Positions 17,946 through 28,062 are shown, counted from the first letter of the stretch. The stretch: 64,000 bases of DNA from Paeniglutamicibacter cryotolerans (GCF_014190875.1 NZ_JACHVS010000001.1:1922001-1986000), one strand, 5' to 3'. The notes: generated from the sequence alone by a model not told the origin. Made by a program: numbers and translations.

Positions 17946-20199
17946 CGTGGCCATCAAGGTATTGATCATTACCGACCCGGGTGCAGGTAGTGGCACCTAT
18001 CGGGAAGCGTTGGAGACTCTGCTGGGTGAGCTCACGCAGTTGGAAGTCGTCGTTCGGCGATCAACCGATGCCGACGACGCGACGCTGGCACTTGGTTCGG
18101 ATGCTTCCTTCGATGCAGTCGTTGTGGATGTCGTCGGCGCGCTCGATGCGGAGACCATCGTTCCTGCCATCCGGCATCGTAATGATCACATCCCGGTGTT
18201 TGTCGCCTCGGGGGTACGTGGAGCCGAGGATCTTTCCGCTTCCGTCCTTGCCAGGATCAACCAGTTCATTTACCTGCTCGATGACACTCCCGAATGGATC
18301 GCCGGCCGCATCCATGATGCCGCACAGAAGTACCGCAGGGCAGTGTTGCCGCCGATGTTCGAGGCTTTGGTCGACTTTTCCACGACGCATGAATATTCCT
18401 GGCACACCCCCGGTCACGAGGGTGGGACGGCGTTTCTCAAGTCGCCGGTGGGTCGCGCCTTTTGGGGATTCTTCGGGCAACAGATGTTCCGCTCCGATCT
18501 TTCCGTTTCCGTTGCCGAAGTGGGTTCGCTTCTCGACCATTCCGGGCCGATCGGTCGTGCTGAACGACGGGCAGCCCACGTGTTCGGCGCGGACATGACG
18601 TTCTTCGTCACCAACGGCACTTCAACCTCCAACCGGGTGGTGCACCAAGCGTCGGTCACCGCGGGGGAGGTGATGGCACTTGACCGGAATGCACACAAGT
18701 CGATGGAGCAGGCAACGACCATCACCCATGGGTTACCGATCTACCTCCGCCCTACGCGCAATCACCTCGGCATCATTGGGCCGATCCCTCCCTCGGAGAT
18801 GACTGCGCAGGCCATTGCCGAAAAGGTTCGCACTTCTCCGTTGATTTCGGACTCTGAAGCCCGACCGGTCATCGCGATGGTCACCAATTCCACTTATGAC
18901 GGGTTGCTCTACCACGTTCCGACAGTCGAAGCGACGCTGGGCTCACATATTGATCGTCTGCACTTTGACGAGGCATGGTACGGCTATGCGGCATTCAATC
19001 CGATCTACGCCGAGCGGTTCGCACTACACACCGCAGACCGGGCCGCGGATGCCCCAACAACTTTTGCCACACAGTCCACCCACAAATTGTTGGCGGCACT
19101 GTCCCAAGCCTCATATGTGCACATCCGCAACGGGCGTCGCCCGATCGATCACGATCTCTTCAACGAGGCATTCATGATGCATGCCTCGACCTCCCCCTTA
19201 TACGCGATCATCGCCTCCAACGACGTGGCAGCTGCAATGATGGCCGGCAGTGGCGGCCTTGCCCTGACCGCTGAATCGATAGCCGAGGCGGTAGCCTTTC
19301 GTAGGACGTTGGCGAGGGTGGCCGCCGAGGAAGGTCCTGGCGGCTGGATGCCGCGTCCCTGGCAGCCCGAAACGGTTCTCGGAGCTGATGGCATTGTGCG
19401 ATTATTCCATGATGCCGACGAGCAGCAATTGATCACTCGGCCAGAGCCATGGCTGCTTCGCGAGAATGACGCATGGCATGGCTTTCAGTTGCCCGATGCC
19501 TATGCGATGCTCGACCCGATCAAGGTCACCGTAACGACACCGGGCCTGGCCAACGACGGGACGCCTGAACAGTTCGGCGTGCCCGCAGCGATCCTTAGCG
19601 CCTATCTCGACGAGCAGGCCTCGATCGTGGTGGAGAAGACCCAGGATTACTCGGTGCTATTCCTGTTCTCGATCGGCGTCACGCGCGGTAAATGGGGAAC
19701 CTTGCTGAGCACACTACTGCAGTTCAAGCACGACGTAGACGCGAACAAGCGCTTGGAAGAAGTCCTGCCGGCGCTTTATAGCAGCAATTCCCGACGCTAT
19801 GCGCGTATGGGGCTGCGCGACCTCGCCGGGCAGATGCACACCGCCATGTCGGAGAATCGACAGTTGGCAGCACTGCACGAAGCCTTCGCAACCCTGCCAA
19901 CTCCGGTGTTGTCCCCGGCGGACGCATACGCCCGGCTGGTCCACGGTGAAACCGATCGCATCAAGATCGATGATCTCGCCTCCCACACCTTGGCAGTGGG
20001 GATCGTGCCCTATCCGCCGGGCATTCCACTGATGATGCCCGGCGAGGAGTCCGGCAGCAGTTCTGGGCCATTGGTCAGCTATCTCAAGGCACTACAAGGA
20101 TTCGACCGTCAGTTCCCCGGGTTCGAGCACGAGATCCACGGTATCGACCATGTCGACGGTGCATACGTCACTCATGTCATCAGGACCGATCATGTCTGA
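17935..20199 (+). CDS. Orn/Lys/Arg decarboxylase, PLP-dependent (AdiA-like)
   Basis: 754-residue fold-type I decarboxylase. The N-terminal response-regulator-like wing domain (about 1-130), PLP core (about 140-410) and C-terminal domain (about 550-754) are in the usual order. The cofactor lysine is Lys384 in ATQSTHKLLAALSQAS; HTPGHEGG (157-164) and DEAWYGYA (345-352) are conserved active-site elements. It removes CO2 from a basic amino acid, consuming a proton and giving an amine (agmatine, cadaverine or putrescine); the substrate is not certain. A strong GAGGAG site precedes 17935. The transporter gene overlaps its end by 8 bp. Confidence 0.92.
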   Translation: MLDNVAIKVLIITDPGAGSGTYREALETLLGELTQLEVVVRRSTDADDATLALGSDASFDAVVVDVVGALDAETIVPAIRHRNDHIPVFVASGVRGAEDLSASVLARINQFIYLLDDTPEWIAGRIHDAAQKYRRAVLPPMFEALVDFSTTHEYSWHTPGHEGGTAFLKSPVGRAFWGFFGQQMFRSDLSVSVAEVGSLLDHSGPIGRAERRAAHVFGADMTFFVTNGTSTSNRVVHQASVTAGEVMALDRNAHKSMEQATTITHGLPIYLRPTRNHLGIIGPIPPSEMTAQAIAEKVRTSPLISDSEARPVIAMVTNSTYDGLLYHVPTVEATLGSHIDRLHFDEAWYGYAAFNPIYAERFALHTADRAADAPTTFATQSTHKLLAALSQASYVHIRNGRRPIDHDLFNEAFMMHASTSPLYAIIASNDVAAAMMAGSGGLALTAESIAEAVAFRRTLARVAAEEGPGGWMPRPWQPETVLGADGIVRLFHDADEQQLITRPEPWLLRENDAWHGFQLPDAYAMLDPIKVTVTTPGLANDGTPEQFGVPAAILSAYLDEQASIVVEKTQDYSVLFLFSIGVTRGKWGTLLSTLLQFKHDVDANKRLEEVLPALYSSNSRRYARMGLRDLAGQMHTAMSENRQLAALHEAFATLPTPVLSPADAYARLVHGETDRIKIDDLASHTLAVGIVPYPPGIPLMMPGEESGSSSGPLVSYLKALQGFDRQFPGFEHEIHGIDHVDGAYVTHVIRTDHV

Positions 20200-21757
20200 A
20201 ACCAGCGGAAACCCACAGCACCCGCGCGGCGCGCGACGTCAGCAGGGCAGTTCCGGCAGCGGCGCACAAGCCGCTGCCCAGAAAAAGGGACGGACGGCAA
20301 AGCGGGTAGTAACGCTCGGTGTCTTCGCCCTGGCCATGATCGAGGTCAACGCCGTCCTCACCGTACGGAACTTCCCGTCGATGGCCGAACTCGGTTGGCA
20401 CAGCATTGGCTGGTATATCCTTGGATTGCTCCTCTTCTTCCTCCCGCTATCCCTGGTCGGTGCCGAACTGGCGACGGGTTGGCCGAAAGGCGGTGGCGTA
20501 TACGCTTGGGTCCGTGAGGCCTTCGGCGAGAAGCCAGGATTCATCGCCATCTGGTCGGATTGGGCGGAGAACCTTGTCTGGTTCCCCACTGTGCTTGCGT
20601 TCATTTCCTCGACTCTGGCGTTCGCACTGTTCCCGTCGGTAGCCGACAACCGATGGCTGATGTTGGTCATCATGCTCGGCGTCTTCTGGCTGGTGACCTT
20701 GGCCAACTTCTTCGGGGACCGATTCAGCAGCCTGATCAGCAGCATCGGCGCTGTTGTCGGTGTGATCATCCCCACTGGATTGCTGATTGTCCTCGTGTTT
20801 GTGTTCGTCTTCTCAGGACAGCCTTCGGCCATCAGCTTCAGTGCAGCCGACATGCTCCCCAACTTCACCGCGGGGTCCCTCCCGTTCGTCGCAACCATCG
20901 TGCTGCTGTTCGCCGGCATGGAAATGGCAGGCTTCCATGCCCTGGAGACAAAGAATCCAGCCCGTGACTATCCGAGGGCGATCCTGCTTTCCGGGGTCAT
21001 CATCTTCGGCCTGACCGTGCTTGGCACGATGGCCGTTGCCATCACCGTGCCGGCCACGGAACTTTCCCTCGCTGCCGGGGTGATTCAGGCCATCGCGGCA
21101 ATGGTCCAGTCCGTGGGCGTGCCCTGGCTCACCATCCCCATCGCGCTGATGATTGTCGTCGGCGCGATCGCCCAGCTGAGCACCTATCTGGTCGGGCCCG
21201 CCAAAGCGATGGGAGTCGCCGCGGCTCAAGGGAACCTTCCTCCAAGCTGGCGCGAACACAACCACCGGGGGTCCCCTGTTGCGGTACTCCTGATCCAAGC
21301 GGTGATCTCGTCCGCAATTGCCCTGCTGTTCGTTCTTATCCCCTCGGTGAACACGGCCTACTGGATTCTGACCGCGCTCACCACTCAGGGGCTCATAGTG
21401 ATGTACCTGCTGATGTTTGCCGCCGCCATCAAGCTGCGGTACAGCCAGCCTGACACGGCCCGCCCCTACCGCATCCCCGGTGGCAAACCCGTGATCTGGA
21501 TCGTCTCCGGCGTCGCCCTCGTGGCGCTTGGTTTCGCCTTCGTGATTGGGCTCTTTCCCCCCAGCAACACCAACGCCCCGACTTGGCTCTACTTCATCCT
21601 GATGTTGGCAGCTTCGCTGCTTCTGACCGTCGGGGCGCCATTCATCTTCTGGAAATTCAAAAAACCATCCTGGCGTGCCAGTAACGCTGAGGCCTATCTA
21701 ACCTCCGAGCAACTTCCTGATGAGCCTGGTGACGAAAGGCATTTTCAGCGTCCGTGA
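20192..21757 (+). CDS. APC family amino acid/amine antiporter
   Basis: 521 residues, about 12 helices after a 45-residue charged leader. Motifs AVLTVRNFPSMAELGWHS and GAELATGWPKGGGVYAWV are typical of the glutamate:GABA antiporter branch (GadC/AdiC-like) of the APC superfamily. The start at 20192 overlaps the decarboxylase stop (20197-20199) and has CAGGA seven bases before it. Together they probably form an amino-acid/amine exchange system that exports the decarboxylation product, giving acid resistance or polyamine export (inference). Its 3' flank is cut by the IS701-like element 47 bp after the stop. Confidence 0.9.
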   Translation: MSETSGNPQHPRGARRQQGSSGSGAQAAAQKKGRTAKRVVTLGVFALAMIEVNAVLTVRNFPSMAELGWHSIGWYILGLLLFFLPLSLVGAELATGWPKGGGVYAWVREAFGEKPGFIAIWSDWAENLVWFPTVLAFISSTLAFALFPSVADNRWLMLVIMLGVFWLVTLANFFGDRFSSLISSIGAVVGVIIPTGLLIVLVFVFVFSGQPSAISFSAADMLPNFTAGSLPFVATIVLLFAGMEMAGFHALETKNPARDYPRAILLSGVIIFGLTVLGTMAVAITVPATELSLAAGVIQAIAAMVQSVGVPWLTIPIALMIVVGAIAQLSTYLVGPAKAMGVAAAQGNLPPSWREHNHRGSPVAVLLIQAVISSAIALLFVLIPSVNTAYWILTALTTQGLIVMYLLMFAAAIKLRYSQPDTARPYRIPGGKPVIWIVSGVALVALGFAFVIGLFPPSNTNAPTWLYFILMLAASLLLTVGAPFIFWKFKKPSWRASNAEAYLTSEQLPDEPGDERHFQRP

Positions 21758-21803
21758 CTACTTTGCTTCTGGATCCGGGTGGACGCACGACAAGTTCTTC
21801 TAG

Positions 21804-23214
21804 TACTACAGCCGCGTTTATTTCCGGTGTCATCGGCGGCATGACCGGACTCCAGCTCGGAAACCTGTTAACCATGAACGGTGAGCGATGATATTTGGGT
21901 GGCGGAAATACATGAACGGGCCCAGGGCCTTCAGGAAATCAGGGAGCTGATCGACGGCGAGTTCGCGCGCACCGAACCGCGGAACAACGCGATCAGCTAC
22001 ATCCGCGGTCTGCTCTCGGACGAGGAACGCAAGAACTCCTGGACCCTGTCCGAACGCGCCGGACGCGGGACCCCCGACGGGATGCAACGCCTGCTCTAGA
22101 GCACCGACTGGGACCCCGACGCGGTGCGCGACGCCCTGTTCGGCTACGTGAAACAACACCTGGGCGACCCGTCGGGGATCCTGGCGATCGACGAGACCGG
22201 CTTCCTGAAAAAGGGCACGGCTTCGGCCGGGGTCGCCCCTCAATACTCCGGCACCGCGGGCCGGGTGGAAAACTGCCAGATCGGCGTGTTCCTCACCTAC
22301 GCAACCGATGCCGGGCGCACCTTCTAAGGATCGGGAGCTCTACCTGCCCAAGGCCTGGGCCGAGGACCCCGAACGCCGCCAGCGCGCCGGAATCCCCGAG
22401 GAACGGGCGATGGCCACCAAACCGGTGCTCGCCGCCCAGATGATCGAACGCGCCCTGGATGCCGGCATCGAAGCAGCCTGGACCGCCGGTGACGCCGTCT
22501 ATGGCCAACACACCGGACTGCGCCGCCGACTGGAAGCCCGCGGCATGCACTACGTCATGGCCGTGCCCATGAACCAGCGCGCCATCATCTCGGTTCCCGG
22601 GCAGCTGCTGGGGACCGAGGGACGGGCCGATGAACTGTTCGCGGCCCTGAACGGGCGCGCCTGGCGCACCCGCACCGCCGGGGCCGGCACCAAGGGGAAC
22701 CGGCTCTACGCCTGGGCGCGGATCCGCATCGACGGACCGGCCATCACCGGCGAGCACTGGCTGCTGGGACGCCGCTCCCTGAAGGACCCGACGGACCTGG
22801 CCTACTTCATCTGCCACACTCCCGAGGATGTCACCCTGATCGAGTTGGCCCCGGTTGCCGGAGCCCGCTGGGCCATCGAGGAAACGTTCCAGACTTCCAA
22901 GGGCGAAACCGGGCTGGATCACTACCAGATACGCCAATACACCGGCTGGTACCGGCATATCACCCTGTCGATGTTCCCCCACGCGTTCCTGATTGTCATC
23001 CGCTCTAAAAAGGGAGCCCGGAGCCGGGTTCCGAGCAACTGGTAAGACTTTCCCGGCCCGAGATCAGGCGCCTGATCGCCCTGATTGCCGGGCCCCGGGA
23101 ATCGGACCCGGCCCACGTGATCCGCTACTCGATCTGGCGTCGAAAACACCCATACCGGGCCCCGTACTGTCATTACAAGGCGCGGGGCCACATGCTACAA
23201 ACGCGACTGTAGTA
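21804..23214 (+). mobile_element. IS701-like insertion sequence, degenerate
   Basis: Terminal inverted repeats TACTACAGCCGCGTTT (21804-21819) and its complement with one mismatch (23199-23214). The transposase gene is broken in three places. No certain target duplication. It truncates a small gene on its right side and lies just after the antiporter. Confidence 0.8.
21884..23213 (+). pseudogene. IS701 family transposase, three lesions
   Basis: DDE_5-type transposase. Visible blocks: [20 protein letters not shown] (first Asp), DAVYGQHTGLRRRLEARG (second Asp) and RWAIEETFQTSKGETGLDHY (Glu). Lesions: in-frame TAG at 22097-22099, a frameshift near 22320 (RTF stop, continuing as DRELYLPKAWAEDP in the next frame), and another near 23020 after HAFLIVIR, after which GSEQLVRLSRPEIRRLIAL continues to TAG 23211-23213 inside the terminal repeat. 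Non-functional as it stands. Confidence 0.85.
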
Positions 23215-23389
23215 AATAGGTCAAAGAAGGCACCATGACGATGGCCAGTCCAGCGGCAATGAACAATGACTGGTGCTCTTCTTTTCCCTTCAACCTCGGA
23301 ACCTGTCCATGTCCCATCTCATGGAGCATGGTGTAGAGCTTGGAGACAGCGAAAGGGCTGGCCACCATGCCCGAAAGTGTGGCGATCAC
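23215..23389 (-). pseudogene. Small membrane protein truncated by IS701
   Basis: GTG start at 23389 overlaps the permease stop as GTGA. It reads 58 native residues, including a membrane segment near SLFIAAGLAIVMVPSLTYL, then enters the IS701 terminal repeat and stops at 23195. The native C-terminus is lost. No family recognised; probably co-transcribed with the permease. Confidence 0.5.
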
Positions 23390-24645
23390 GATTGATCCGG
23401 GCCAGGCAGGTCCGTGGTTCGAGGGGCGTGGTTCTGGTGCCTGGTGTGGTGGTCCATGGGGTGGCCGTCGTTGGAGTGGTCCTCGCCGGTTTGATCGTGT
23501 CCTGAGTCGGGTGAGCCACCCATCATTTTGAGCATGTTGCCGGAGTCGCTGCGGAAGAACACCACGAGCAATGCCAACCCGATGAGGATGAAAGCGATGT
23601 TGAGCCAGGTGGTGTAGTTCCAGCTGATGCCAGCGTCGATGATCGAGAGGTGTCGGTTGCTGGGGACCAGATGCAGGGGCGTGAAGATCAACTCGATGAC
23701 GTAACCGGCGAGCACCATCGCCGCATAAAATATCGCAGTGATGCGCAGTGCCGCCTTCGTGCCGTAGTACTTCCGATAGATGAGGATGATCGGGATGATA
23801 ATCAGGTCAGCGAAAATGAAGCTGATGACCCCGCCGAAGCTGATACCTCCATTCCACAGGACTGCGGCCAGGGGCACGTTTCCCACCGAGCAGACAAAAC
23901 TGATGACCGCGATGAGCGGTCCGATCAGGGGACCGAGAATGAACGCCAGAGTTGGGTCGTTGACGAAAAAGATCGCTTGCAGCCAGGGTTTGGGAACCCA
24001 CGCTGCAAACGCTCCGGCAATGAGCAACCCCAACAGGATGTCGCGGAGCACTGCCGCCCAATCCATCACAAAGTACCGCGACACCGACGTGATGCCGGCG
24101 CGGGAGAACAGCCTCTTCCAAAAGCTCCCTTCCGTAGTGACGGACATGTCCATCGCTGCGTGGCCCTCCATGGAGCCAGCCACACCCTTCTCGGCCTGGT
24201 CCCGGGCGGCCTCCACGATCTTCCCGCGCATCCACATCCGGAATCCGAGAGCGACGAACACGATGATAAACGGGCCGCCGACGAACTCCGCCAGGGTGAA
24301 CTGCCAGCCCATCACGAACGCCAGGATAAGCCCGAGCTCGAGCACCAGGTTCGTGGAGGCGATCTCGAACGCCATCGCGGCAGTGAAGTTGGCGCCCTTA
24401 CGAATCAACGCCCTTGCGAGGGCGACGGCCGCGTAGGAGCACGACGAGGACGCAGCGCCGAGGCCAGCTGCGATCGATAGGGAGCGGGGGGAGTCATCGT
24501 TCATGAGAGCAACGATTCGTTCCTTGCGAACAATCGCTTGAATCACACCTGACAGGGTGAATCCGAGCACGAGTGGCCAGAGGATCTGCCAAGCCATTGA
24601 ACCCGCGATGGCGAGAGCCTGGCCGACAGCTTCCAGAATGAACAT
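23386..24645 (-). CDS. Permease of the ArsP_1/DUF318 (COG0701) family with His-rich tail
   Basis: 419 residues with about 8-10 membrane helices. The family signature GAASSSCSYAAVALARAL (near residues 66-83) and the second repeat SVGNVPLAAVLWNGGISFGG are clear. The C-terminus is a hydrophilic histidine/aspartate-rich tail (HDQTGEDHSNDGHPMDHH...), which suggests metal binding. Some relatives export organoarsenicals; others are of unknown function. The ATG at 24645 has AAGGAGG six bases upstream, better than the ATG at 24651 that directly abuts it. Downstream partner truncated by IS701; upstream is the IS3 element. Confidence 0.85.
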   Translation of the reverse strand: MFILEAVGQALAIAGSMAWQILWPLVLGFTLSGVIQAIVRKERIVALMNDDSPRSLSIAAGLGAASSSCSYAAVALARALIRKGANFTAAMAFEIASTNLVLELGLILAFVMGWQFTLAEFVGGPFIIVFVALGFRMWMRGKIVEAARDQAEKGVAGSMEGHAAMDMSVTTEGSFWKRLFSRAGITSVSRYFVMDWAAVLRDILLGLLIAGAFAAWVPKPWLQAIFFVNDPTLAFILGPLIGPLIAVISFVCSVGNVPLAAVLWNGGISFGGVISFIFADLIIIPIILIYRKYYGTKAALRITAIFYAAMVLAGYVIELIFTPLHLVPSNRHLSIIDAGISWNYTTWLNIAFILIGLALLVVFFRSDSGNMLKMMGGSPDSGHDQTGEDHSNDGHPMDHHTRHQNHAPRTTDLPGPDQS

Positions 24646-24819
24646 GTTCATCCTCCTTCACGGTCTATGTAAAGTGTCCACCTGTTGGGGGTATTTGTGG
24701 GGAGGAATGTTTCGAAAGATCAACCAGGGGCGACGTGAACTCGACCGACTTGTGCGCATTCGGACAGGGCCTGAGTGGTCATACTGATTTGAGACAGGCA
24801 TTCGTAGGAGAATGACTGC

Positions 24820-25113
24820 ATGTCCAAGCGTCAAAAATTCACTCCGGAGTTCCGCGCAGAAGCAGTGGAGCTCTACCTTTCCTCCGAGAAATCCCTGAGC
24901 GAGGTCTCCACCTCCCTGGGCATCAACGAGGGAACGCTGGGCAACTGGGTCCGGTCCTACCGTCAAAAGCACCCGGAGCCCGAAACCCAGGACCGGGGTC
25001 CGGTCGATTGGGCCCACCACGAGAAACTGCAGAAGGAGCTGGCGGAGGTGAAACGGGAGAACGAGTTTTTAAAAGCTGTCGGCGCCTACTTCGCGGCAGA
25101 ACGCAAGAAGTAG
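24820..25113 (+). CDS. IS3 family transposase OrfA
   Basis: 97 residues: HTH_Tnp_1 domain (MSKRQKFTPEFRAEAVELYL...) and a leucine-zipper-like C-terminus (KLQKELAEVKRENEFLKAVG). Typical length. It overlaps the orfB frame near 25090, where -1 frameshifting would occur. Confidence 0.88.
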   Translation: MSKRQKFTPEFRAEAVELYLSSEKSLSEVSTSLGINEGTLGNWVRSYRQKHPEPETQDRGPVDWAHHEKLQKELAEVKRENEFLKAVGAYFAAERKK

Positions 25114-26031
25114 GCGCGGTCTTCGGGTTCATCAAAGCCCACCGGGACCAGTTTCCCGTGGACTGGATGTGCCACCGCCTGGCAGTCTCCCGCGCCTCGT
25201 TCTACCGCTGGCTTAACCCGCCGGCCGAGCTGACTCCCACGGCGGTGCTGCGGGCCGAACGCAAGGAACTGGTCCATGCCGTGTTCACCGAGGCCGCGGG
25301 CATGGCCGGGGCCGGACAGATCGTAGAACTGCTGCGCAACGAACACGACCACCTGGTGGCCAAGGCGACGGTGCTCTCGATGATGAAGGAGCAGGGGCTT
25401 CAAGCCAAGCGGCTGAAGGCCTCCAAGACGACCACGACCCGGGACGCCGATGCCAGGACCGCTCATATCAAGAACCACATGCTCGACAAGGCCGGGCGCC
25501 GGGACTTCCGTTCCCCCGCTCCTGGCGCCAAGCTGGTCGGAGGACATCACGTATTTGCGCACCGGTGAGGGGTGGCTCTATTTGGCCACCGTCATCGACC
25601 TGCACACCCGCATGATCGTGGGCTGGTCCATGGCCCAGACCATGCAGACGCAACTGGTCATCGATGCCATGGAAATGGCCCGGGCCAGGGGTTTCATCCG
25701 GCAGAAAACTGTGTTCAACTCAGATCGTGGATCGCAGTACACCTCCACCGCTTTCCAGGACTGGTGCAAGGCCGCAGGGGTCCGCCAGTCCATGGGAAAA
25801 ACCGGTTAATGTTGGGATAATGCCGTGGCAGAATCGGCATTTTCCTCGTTGAAGAACGAGATGTACCACCACCGGGCCTTCACCCATCGGACCACTGCGC
25901 GTACCGCAGTGGTGGAATACATCGAGACTTGGTACAACCGCCGCCGGCCTCATACTCACAACGGCGGGATTAGTCCGTTAGCCAAGTTCGAGCAGTACCA
26001 GGAAGCTCAGATTGTGGCCCTCGCGGCCTGA
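25085..26031 (+). pseudogene. IS3 family transposase OrfB, frameshift plus nonsense
   Basis: Integrase core in three pieces. The N-terminal part (FIKAHRDQFPVDWMCHRLAV) loses frame near 25540 (AKLVGGHHVF instead of AKLVGDITYL). The middle carries DITYLRTGEGWLYLATVIDL and NSDRGSQYTS. A TAA at about 25807-25809 interrupts KTGSCWDNAVAES, after which AFSSLKNEMYHHRAF and the C-terminus follow in the same frame to 26031. Confidence 0.85.
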
Positions 26032-26065
26032 AACCCAGAAGATCCATCAAACAATCTGTCTCAAA

Positions 26066-27015
26066 AACTTGACCAGCTCATTCCCTGGCTGTCTTTGGGT
26101 CCTTGCGTGCCTGCTCCATGAATTCGGAAAGTACCCATCCGTTAGCCTCAGCATGACTCTCTGCAGCTGCGGGCGCTTTTGATTCCATCTCTCCATCATG
26201 CCTGAACCCGTGATCGAACTATCCGACCAAGTCAGATTCCGGATGGCCCGTTACTACTTGAACAACACGTCCGAGGCGAACGGCCACATCTTATGGCGCG
26301 CCTAGTAGGCAGGGCAGGGCCCTTGCAGCTTCAACACCTTGAATAACCAGAGGCTTCTGGCGATCCTGCTACGACAGGCTTGCCCCGCCATACCGCTCAG
26401 CCATAGTGCTGCTTGAGGTGATGATGTGGAAGCGGCAATCGTAGAAAAAACAGGGAGGAAACACTTCCTAGCCCGGCGAGCTTCCGTGAGGTCTCGTGGG
26501 CCTGCTGGGCTGTGAGCCGGGGGCGTTGCCCGGGCAGTTGAAAACCGGAGATGAACGGTTCATGGTGAGCCGCACGGTCGCGCACCACGTGGACAATAGT
26601 CACGGTTTCCAGGCTCCAGGTCCTGGTGAAATGGGCACCCAAGGCGGCGGCCAGTACCTTAACGCCGGGGAACGCCTTGAGCAGCACTGTGCGGCACTGG
26701 CTCTCGTAATCGGTAGAGAATCGCCGGGGCTCGCGCCCCTGCTATCCCGAAGCGCGGATGAGTTATGAAAGCAGTCGGATGTCCTGCCCGGGCCGGCGCC
26801 CGGACCCCGGCCTGCCAGCTCGAATAACCCGTGCCCGGTCCCGTAGAACCCGGCTGCGGCACGCCGTGTAGGCGTACCCATGGATCCTGCGTGCCGACCA
26901 TCACCGTTACGTAGTGCTTGTCTGGTTTCTGTCGACGACAACCAAGGCCAGCTATATCGTTAGGGATACGGTCCACCCGGCAGGAACTGGCGGCGTCTCG
27001 CATTAAGCTGGAACC
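26066..27015. other. Gene-poor region
   Basis: About 950 bp between the IS3 element and the DUF1016 gene. A minus-strand frame (about 26430-26750, containing LKAFPGVKVLAAALGAHF) has some protein-like character but no recognisable family or ribosome site. I cannot support a gene here. Confidence 0.5.
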
Positions 27016-28062
27016 ATGACCCAGCTCGAGCCGGAGCTTCCCGGCGACTATTCCGACGCCCTGACCACCCTGAAAACCCTCGTGCGGGAAGCCCAGCACC
27101 GTGCGCAGCGTGTCGTGAACACCGCCATGATCGAGCTGTACTGGAACATCGGGCGCACGATCCTGGAGCGGCAGATAGACCAGCCGTGGGGGAGCAAGGT
27201 CATGGACCGGGTGGCACAGGACCTGCGCACGGAATTTCCGCACATGAAGGGATTCTCCCGGACCAATGTGTACAACATGCGTGCCTTCGCCACGGCCTGG
27301 AGCGGTGAGGAACCAATTGTCCAGACACCGTCTGGACAATTGAGTTGGAGCCATAACGTCGCGCTCCTGAACAAGCTCGATAACCAGGAGCTGCGTCGAT
27401 GGTACGCCTCACGGGCCGTGCAGCATGGGTGGTCGGTAGCGGTCCTAGAACACCAGATCCGCACCTCGCTGCACACTCGTGCCGGTGCGGCACCCAATAA
27501 CCTCGAGGTACGGTTGCCGGGTGAAGGTACTGATCTGGCGCGGGAGGTCGCCAAGGACCCGTTGGTCCTGGACTTCCTGGGGCTTACAGAGGACGCCCAG
27601 GAACATGCCATGGAGGAAGCCATGACGCTGCGCATGGCCCAGACCTTGGCCGAGTTCGGTGAAGGCTTCGCCTTCGTGGGGCGTCAGTACCACCTCGACG
27701 TTGATGGGGATAGCTTTTTTGTCGACCTGCTCCTGTACCACGTGCCGTCGGACCGGTATGTGGTGGTGGAGTTGAAGGCCGGCAAGTTTAAGCCAGCGCA
27801 TTTGGGTCAGTTGAACTTCTATGTTGCGGCCATCAACGACATGCTCCGGCTGCCCCGGCAAGCCCCGACCGTTGGGATCCTCGTCTGTGGGTCCAAGAGC
27901 GAACGCACCGTCCGCTACGCCCTGGATGGTTCAACCCAGCCGTTGGCCGTGACGTCCTACACCTACGAGGCACTTCCCGTCGATGAGAAGGCTACGCTGC
28001 CGTCCCCGGACGCCATCATGGCAGCCCTTGAACACGATCCGGGGGATGACCCGGAGGCCTGA
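27016..28062 (+). CDS. DUF1016 (YhcG-like) PDDEXK nuclease family protein
   Basis: 348 residues. The N-terminal DUF1016_N helical/winged domain (about 20-160: MIELYWNIGRTILERQ, FSRTNVYNMRAF) is followed by a PD-(D/E)xK nuclease domain with Asp237 (FFVDLLLYH) and Glu252-x-Lys254 (VVVELKAGKFKP). Such proteins are frequent in defence islands, often next to restriction systems, and have been implicated in DNA cleavage; no partner is adjacent here. A perfect palindrome at 27314-27342 lies inside the gene and encodes residues 100-109 (IVQTPSGQL), where relatives vary. Start has a weak GGAA site. Confidence 0.88.
   Translation: MTQLEPELPGDYSDALTTLKTLVREAQHRAQRVVNTAMIELYWNIGRTILERQIDQPWGSKVMDRVAQDLRTEFPHMKGFSRTNVYNMRAFATAWSGEEPIVQTPSGQLSWSHNVALLNKLDNQELRRWYASRAVQHGWSVAVLEHQIRTSLHTRAGAAPNNLEVRLPGEGTDLAREVAKDPLVLDFLGLTEDAQEHAMEEAMTLRMAQTLAEFGEGFAFVGRQYHLDVDGDSFFVDLLLYHVPSDRYVVVELKAGKFKPAHLGQLNFYVAAINDMLRLPRQAPTVGILVCGSKSERTVRYALDGSTQPLAVTSYTYEALPVDEKATLPSPDAIMAALEHDPGDDPEA
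27314..27342. repeat. Perfect 13-bp inverted repeat inside DUF1016 gene
   Basis: CAATTGTCCAGAC (27314-27326), three bases, GTCTGGACAATTG (27330-27342). Unusually exact for coding DNA. May be a protein-binding or recombination target, or the scar of a small inserted element. Confidence 0.6.

Larger units (their letters stand above)
24789..26065 (+). mobile_element. IS3 family insertion sequence, decayed
   Basis: Ends are the inverted repeat TTTGAGACAG (24789-24798) and CTGTCTCAAA (26056-26065). orfA is intact; orfB has a frameshift and a nonsense codon. No target duplication evident. Confidence 0.8.

Noticed and set aside
24789..26065. Active IS3 element
   Set aside because: orfB has a frameshift near 25540 and a nonsense codon near 25807.
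26397..26941. Protein gene on either strand near 26.5 kb
   Set aside because: Several overlapping frames, none with a ribosome site or recognisable domain; left as unassigned.
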